Shown: piece after piece, positions 23,474 to 23,645 of the stretch
Numbering within the stretch: position 1 is the first letter of the stretch
Layout of the letters: every line of letters starts with the position of its first letter
Assembly: GCA_903953985.1 (NCBI GenBank)
Contig: CAJBLW010000565.1
Span: 1 to 23,645 of the forward strand
Length of the DNA: 23,645 bases
Source: an uncultured Burkholderiales bacterium
Lineage (GTDB): Bacteria; Pseudomonadota; Gammaproteobacteria; Burkholderiales; Burkholderiaceae_C
Direction of reading: 5' to 3'
Notes under the pieces: generated by a model
Told to the model about the DNA's origin: nothing
What the model saw: the letters and a program-made list of their open reading frames with translations, nothing else
Database searches by the model: none
Program-made: the position numbers and the translations under genes

Positions 23474-23645
23474 TCAACGACCGGAAAAAAGTCCCTGAGG
23501 ACGGACAAACAGCACAACGGCCATCAGCAGGTACACCGCAATCGACGCCACCGCAGGCCCCGCTGCACTGGCAAACTGGGGCGAGAAAAGTTCACGAAAC
23601 AACATGGGCAGCAAGGTGCGCCCCAAGGTGTCGACAAAGCCAACC
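23474..23645 (-). CDS. livH: Branched-chain-type ABC transporter permease LivH, C-terminal fragment
   Basis: The last 57 codons of the partner permease; the rest lies beyond the window. The minus-strand reading begins VGFVDTLGRTLLPMLF and ends AVVLFVRPQGLFSGR, the standard LivH C terminus (a final membrane segment followed by VRPQGLFG-like residues). It is followed 12 bases later by livM in the same operon. Confidence 0.9.
   Translation of the reverse strand, partial: VGFVDTLGRTLLPMLFRELFSPQFASAAGPAVASIAVYLLMAVVLFVRPQGLFSGR

Overview
This is a chromosomal window from a Burkholderiales betaproteobacterium, most likely a Comamonadaceae member of the Limnohabitans/Rhodoferax/Polaromonas type. 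The reasons are the moderately GC-rich coding sequence, the gene neighbourhoods (bamE next to fur, hpf-ptsN-hprK, fused pntA with pntB, nudJ near mnmA) and the protein sequences, all judged by eye. Genus is not proven. No phage, integrase, CRISPR array, complete insertion sequence, tRNA or rRNA was seen.

Layout. (1) 1-2816, minus strand: bamE, dapB, an exbB/exbD proton-channel pair, and the 5' end of leuS leaving the window. (2) 2902-5258: fur on plus, convergent with a nitrogen-PTS/ribosome-hibernation block on minus (hpf, its own terminator, ptsN, hprK). (3) 5506-9949: a major-facilitator exporter, a patatin-like lipase, corA behind a structured leader, and mtnN. (4) 10057-15156, minus: a long-chain acyl-CoA synthetase (fadD) and the proton-translocating transhydrogenase pntA-pntB, with two tandem REP-like palindromes in the pntA-pntB gap. 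(5) 15387-18012: nudJ and mnmA on plus, separated by an opposite-strand lytic transglycosylase. (6) 18056-23645: the accessory-looking end, with an aromatic-ring-hydroxylating (Rieske) oxygenase alpha/beta pair on minus, a divergent LysR regulator, and a livH-livM-livG-livF transporter operon on minus, cut by the window edge.

How the genes work together. Most of the window is housekeeping: envelope assembly, lysine/peptidoglycan precursor synthesis, metal regulation, nitrogen PTS signalling, NADPH supply and tRNA thiolation. The last 5.6 kb reads as a small catabolic island: a branched-chain-type ABC importer, many relatives of which import aromatic acids, beside a LysR-controlled ring-hydroxylating oxygenase. 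No ferredoxin or reductase for the oxygenase and no substrate-binding protein for the importer is visible, so the partners lie elsewhere and the substrate is unknown.

I found no clearly new multi-gene system. The most interesting items are the REP-like pair inside the pnt operon, the corA leader with a perfect 12-bp dyad, the orphan oxygenase with its transporter, and a short dyad-bearing segment between 9-bp direct repeats at the 3' end of the transglycosylase gene.
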